Source: Oscillospiraceae bacterium
GTDB taxonomy: Bacteria > Bacillota > Clostridia > Oscillospirales > Oscillospiraceae
DNA length: 32,205 nt
Assembly: GCA_009781515.1 (NCBI GenBank)
Contig: WQXY01000025.1
Coordinates: 1-32,205, forward strand
Direction: 5' to 3'
Every line of letters begins with the position of its first letter. The first letter of the stretch is position 1. This document shows, piece by piece, positions 29,962 to 32,205 of the stretch. Under the pieces are notes generated by a model, which saw only the letters and a list, made by a program, of their open reading frames with translations, made no database searches and had not been told where the DNA came from. The translations under genes and the position numbers were made by a program.

Positions 29962-31371
29962 ATGGATATTATCGGCAGAACAAGCGAAATACAAGAACTG
30001 GAAAAACATTATTATTCCAATAAACCCGAGTTAGTTATAGTGTACGGTAGGCGGCGCGTCGGCAAAACATACCTAATAAAAGAATTGTTTAAGAATAAAT
30101 TCGCATTTTACTTTACAGGCACTGTTAATGTCAAGAAAGCAACAAATTTAGCGAACTTTGACAAGGCAATAAAAGAATTCGGCGGAGATATAAAAGCCTC
30201 ATCAAAAACCTGGTCTGAAGCATTTGATAAACTTAAAATTCTGCTAAAAAGAAATACAAACGAAAAAAAAGTAATTTTTATAGACGAAATGCCTTGGTTA
30301 GATACACGTAACTCTGACTTTTTGGCAGCCTTTGATTACTTTTGGAATAGTTGGGCATCTTCAAACCCTGAAATATTATTTATTGGCTGCGGTTCAGCAA
30401 CCTCGTGGATAACAAAAAACTTCTTCAAAAATAGAGGTGGGCTACATAATCGGGTTACAAAAAGAATCCACTTAGCACCTTTTACTATAGGCGAGTGCGA
30501 AGATTTCTTCAAAACCCGAAACATAGTAATTACACGTTATCAATTGGCTGAGTGCTATATGATTTTTGGTGGAATTCCCTATTACTTAGACCTATTCGAT
30601 AAAAGTTTATCATTTTCACAAAATGTAGATAAAATTTGTTTTTCGGATAACGCACCTTTACGTTATGAGTTCGATGAATTATATATGTCGTTATTCAATA
30701 ATAGTCACCGTCACATCAAAATTGTTGAAATATTGTCAACAAAAAAGGGCGGTATGAGTCGAAACGACATTTGCGAAGCAGGTAATATACCACCCAATGG
30801 TCACATAACAACTGTGTTAAGCGAGCTTGAGCAATGCAATTTTATTGAAAAATATACAGATTTTACACGAAAAAAGAAAAACTCGTACTATTTACTCAAA
30901 GACCCTTTCACTCTATTTTATTTGCGTTTTATGAAAAACAATAATACAAAGGATGAGTATTTTTGGACTAATTATGCAGATGATAGCGGACACAGAACAT
31001 GGTGCGGTCATGCGTTTGAACTTCTTTGCCGTATGCATCTTCACAAGATTAAAGAAAAGCTCGGTATCCCGGGAGTCTCGACAGAGGTAGCAAGTTGGCA
31101 CAGCAAGAATTCAAAGCCTGGTGCTCAAATAGATTTATTGATATCTCGGAAGGATGGCGTGATAAATTTATGTGAAATGAAATATTCAAAGCATCCTTAT
31201 GAGATAACTAAATCTGAAGCTGATGCATTGGAACGCAGAAAAATGGTTTTTATAATGGAAACAGGCACAAAATATGCAATTCATATTACTATGGTCACTA
31301 CATTTGGACTCGCGAAAAAAGGTTACTTTGGGATAGCTCAATCGGAAGTAACCGCGGACGATTTATTTTAG
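29962..31371 (+). CDS. Archaeal-type ATPase with PD-(D/E)xK nuclease-like C terminus
   Basis: 469-aa protein of the ATP-binding group with a DUF234-like tail. The P-loop GRRRVGKT lies at 29-36 and Walker B VIFIDEMPW at 104-112. A winged-helix-like region spans about 250-310 (KKGGMSRNDICEAG, LSELEQCNFIEKY). The C-terminal domain has the restriction-endonuclease-like triad D391 (GAQIDLL), E405 and K407 (CEMKY). Proteins of this family are widespread, often in accessory DNA, and their role is unknown. The gene is AT-rich and lies between two direct repeats of the sulfur-carrier gene end, which points to insertion or rearrangement. The ribosome binding site GAGAGAGG is 11 nt from the ATG. Confidence 0.85.
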   Translation: MDIIGRTSEIQELEKHYYSNKPELVIVYGRRRVGKTYLIKELFKNKFAFYFTGTVNVKKATNLANFDKAIKEFGGDIKASSKTWSEAFDKLKILLKRNTNEKKVIFIDEMPWLDTRNSDFLAAFDYFWNSWASSNPEILFIGCGSATSWITKNFFKNRGGLHNRVTKRIHLAPFTIGECEDFFKTRNIVITRYQLAECYMIFGGIPYYLDLFDKSLSFSQNVDKICFSDNAPLRYEFDELYMSLFNNSHRHIKIVEILSTKKGGMSRNDICEAGNIPPNGHITTVLSELEQCNFIEKYTDFTRKKKNSYYLLKDPFTLFYLRFMKNNNTKDEYFWTNYADDSGHRTWCGHAFELLCRMHLHKIKEKLGIPGVSTEVASWHSKNSKPGAQIDLLISRKDGVINLCEMKYSKHPYEITKSEADALERRKMVFIMETGTKYAIHITMVTTFGLAKKGYFGIAQSEVTADDLF

Positions 31372-31374
31372 TAA

Positions 31375-31435
31375 AACGGTAGCCGCAGATGACAATGTGG
31401 AAATTATTCACGTCTTCGGCGGCGGGCAGGGGTTG
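31375..31435 (+). repeat. Direct repeat, copy 2 (sulfur-carrier tail)
   Basis: 57 of 61 bases match 29722-29782. It begins 3 nt after the ATPase stop codon. Confidence 0.93.
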
Positions 31436-31456
31436 AAGCAGGAAGGTTTGTTATGA
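31376..31456 (+). pseudogene. Sulfur-carrier gene remnant with altered end
   Basis: The MoaD/ThiS reading frame resumes here in a frame different from the ATPase, giving VAADDNVEIIHVFGGG and then, because TAG is now CAG, QGLKQEGLL before a TGA. It has no start and lacks the first two thirds of the protein, so it is probably a remnant of a second sulfur-carrier gene or of a duplication. Its TGA overlaps the ATG of the HicB-like gene. Confidence 0.7.
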
Positions 31457-31701
31457 AAAGCACAATGAGTTATAAGGATTATCATGGCAGTGTCGAGCTT
31501 TCAGAAGAAGATGGTGTTTTTCATGGTAAGGTTGTTGGTATAAAATCTTTATTATCTTTTGAGGGCGATAGTGTGGTTTCGCTGACAGAGGACTTTCATA
31601 ACGCTGTCAACGAATATCTTGAATTTTGTGCAGACAGTGGTTTTGAACCGGAAAAACCGAACAGCCGAAATCAAAAATACATAACCGCAAACCATCAATG
31701 A
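31453..31701 (+). CDS. HicB-family antitoxin-like protein, shortened, no HicA partner
   Basis: 82-aa protein with the HicB N-terminal fold: YKDYHGSVELSEEDGVFHGKV and GIKSLLSFEGDSV followed by LTEDFHNAVNEYLEFCADSG-EPEKP. In complete family members the EPEKP segment leads into a DNA-binding domain (ribbon-helix-helix or HTH) of about 30-50 residues. Here the protein ends 15 residues later with an unrelated tail (NSRNQKYITANHQ). No HicA-like toxin gene is found on either side. The ATG has GGAAGG six bases upstream and overlaps the sulfur-carrier remnant. It may be a decayed or solitary antitoxin. Confidence 0.75.
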   Translation: MKSTMSYKDYHGSVELSEEDGVFHGKVVGIKSLLSFEGDSVVSLTEDFHNAVNEYLEFCADSGFEPEKPNSRNQKYITANHQ

Positions 31702-31712
31702 CGTAATAACAT

Positions 31713-31751
31713 CGACTTGCATGGCTACCACGCAAGTCACCATGCAAGTCG
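31713..31751. repeat. 12-bp perfect inverted repeat after the HicB-like gene
   Basis: CGACTTGCATGG and CCATGCAAGTCG flank a 15-nt loop that itself contains GCAAGTC, a third copy of the arm core. No U-run follows. Confidence 0.55.
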
Positions 31752-31774
31752 AAACTATCAGTTTGAATAAAGCA

Positions 31775-31802
31775 GAGCCGCTTAACCTGAAATAAGCGGT
31801 TC
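31775..31802 (+). terminator. Terminator after the HicB-like gene
   Basis: GAGCCGCTTA and TAAGCGGTTC form a 10-bp stem with one G-U pair around an 8-nt loop, followed by TTATATTAT. It closes the ATPase/HicB transcription unit. Confidence 0.65.
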
Positions 31803-32205
31803 TTATATTATAAAATTAGCTGATGAAAATAGTCTGAAAACTAATAACTATTTTAGCATTCATCATTTCTACATTTCGTTGATACAATATTACCTATAGT
31901 TATACGCTGAATCTAATATAATATTGATAAAATACTTGCATTTGTTTTCGTCGCACTATATAATCCACTATAGGAAACGAAAGTGCCTCGCCACCTTTGT
32001 GGCGGCAGGCGAGAAGGGTCATCACCCCTCCCCGCCCTGTATACATAATCAAGCTATGTACACAATTGCATAAGCAACACCTTTGGTTATTTTATGAGTT
32101 ATTGTGATAAGGGGATAGACAATATCCTACTATCACGATAGCGGTCAACTCGCTTGTAGTAAAGGGTTACACCACTTCGTGAAAACGAGGGAGGTGTATT
32201 TTTTA
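31803..32205. other. Gene-free end of the window
   Basis: No credible gene is seen. The stretch holds a promoter-like TTGCAT-17-TATAAT (31936-31964), the inverted copy of the long dispersed repeat (31957-32081), and a nested hairpin at about 32104-32136 (GTGATA/TATCAC with inner GGATA/TATCC). The last 40 bases contain GAGGGAGGTG, which may be the ribosome binding site of a gene outside the window. Confidence 0.6.
31957..32081 (-). repeat. Long dispersed repeat, copy B (inverted)
   Basis: The reverse complement matches 6696-6821 over about 125 bp with several mismatches and small gaps. It shares TCGTTTCCTATAGTGGATTATATA-type sequence, the GTGGCGAGGCACT block, the CCTGCCGCCACAAA block and the GGTGTTGCTTATGCAATTG end. 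The CGCCAC-CTTT-GTGGCG hairpin is conserved between copies although the loop differs. Confidence 0.75.

Noticed and set aside
29962..31371. Transposase or integrase for the direct-repeat-flanked segment
   Set aside because: The enclosed protein has a P-loop ATPase and a PD-(D/E)xK-like end but no DDE, serine or tyrosine recombinase motifs, so mobility can only be inferred from the flanking repeats.

Overview
This window looks like a chromosomal segment from an anaerobic, low-to-moderate GC, Gram-positive bacterium, most likely an uncultured gut-type member of the Clostridia (inference). The supporting signs are a CIRCE-controlled hrcA-grpE-dnaK-dnaJ operon in the Firmicutes order, strong AGGAGG-type ribosome binding sites with frequent GTG and TTG starts, lipobox lipoproteins, a tungsten/molybdenum-type aldehyde ferredoxin oxidoreductase with a four-cluster ferredoxin, and a small hydrophobic type I toxin-like ORF of a kind common in Clostridia.

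Layout. 1-5250: the end of an unidentified gene, a three-gene ABC-2-type exporter, a cytoplasmic GH5 glycosidase and an orphan lipoprotein substrate-binding protein. 5250-7150: a gene-poor zone with a candidate type I toxin-antitoxin locus, a small lipoprotein gene broken in an A-tract, a two-helix membrane protein with a PDZ domain, and a cluster of hairpins and dispersed repeats. 7149-10442: an ECF-type sigma factor overlapping a membrane-anchored serpin that sits where an anti-sigma factor would be expected, then an OFA-family MFS transporter. 10603-12732: a deacetylase-like secreted protein on an apparently leaderless transcript, directly abutting rsmE. 12812-13545: a small hairpin element, a stand-alone domain resembling phage/MuF-associated nuclease-like domains, and a long inverted repeat. 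13612-18367: an acyl-CoA synthetase with an XRE-cupin regulator, divergent from a CtpE-like P-type ATPase. 18395-18669: a probable structured non-coding RNA (minus strand) with its own promoter and terminator. 18724-24681: mtnA, then the heat-shock operon. 24695-29776: moeB/thiF-like and galE on the minus strand, divergent from ferredoxin, AOR and a MoaD/ThiS-like sulfur carrier; together the E1-like enzyme, the carrier, the ferredoxin and AOR make a self-contained tungstopterin/molybdopterin oxidoreductase module. 29780-32205: an accessory tail, with an ATPase-nuclease gene flanked by 61-bp direct repeats of the sulfur-carrier 3' end, a shortened HicB-like gene without a HicA partner, and a second, inverted copy of the long dispersed repeat.

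The most noteworthy items are the sigma factor plus transmembrane serpin pair, the candidate type I toxin-antitoxin locus, the duplicated sulfur-carrier tail around the ATPase with a possible three-arm RNA switch in its leader, the unassigned 275-nt RNA, and the unusually long AOR. All functional statements come from motif reading only; no database search or folding program was run.
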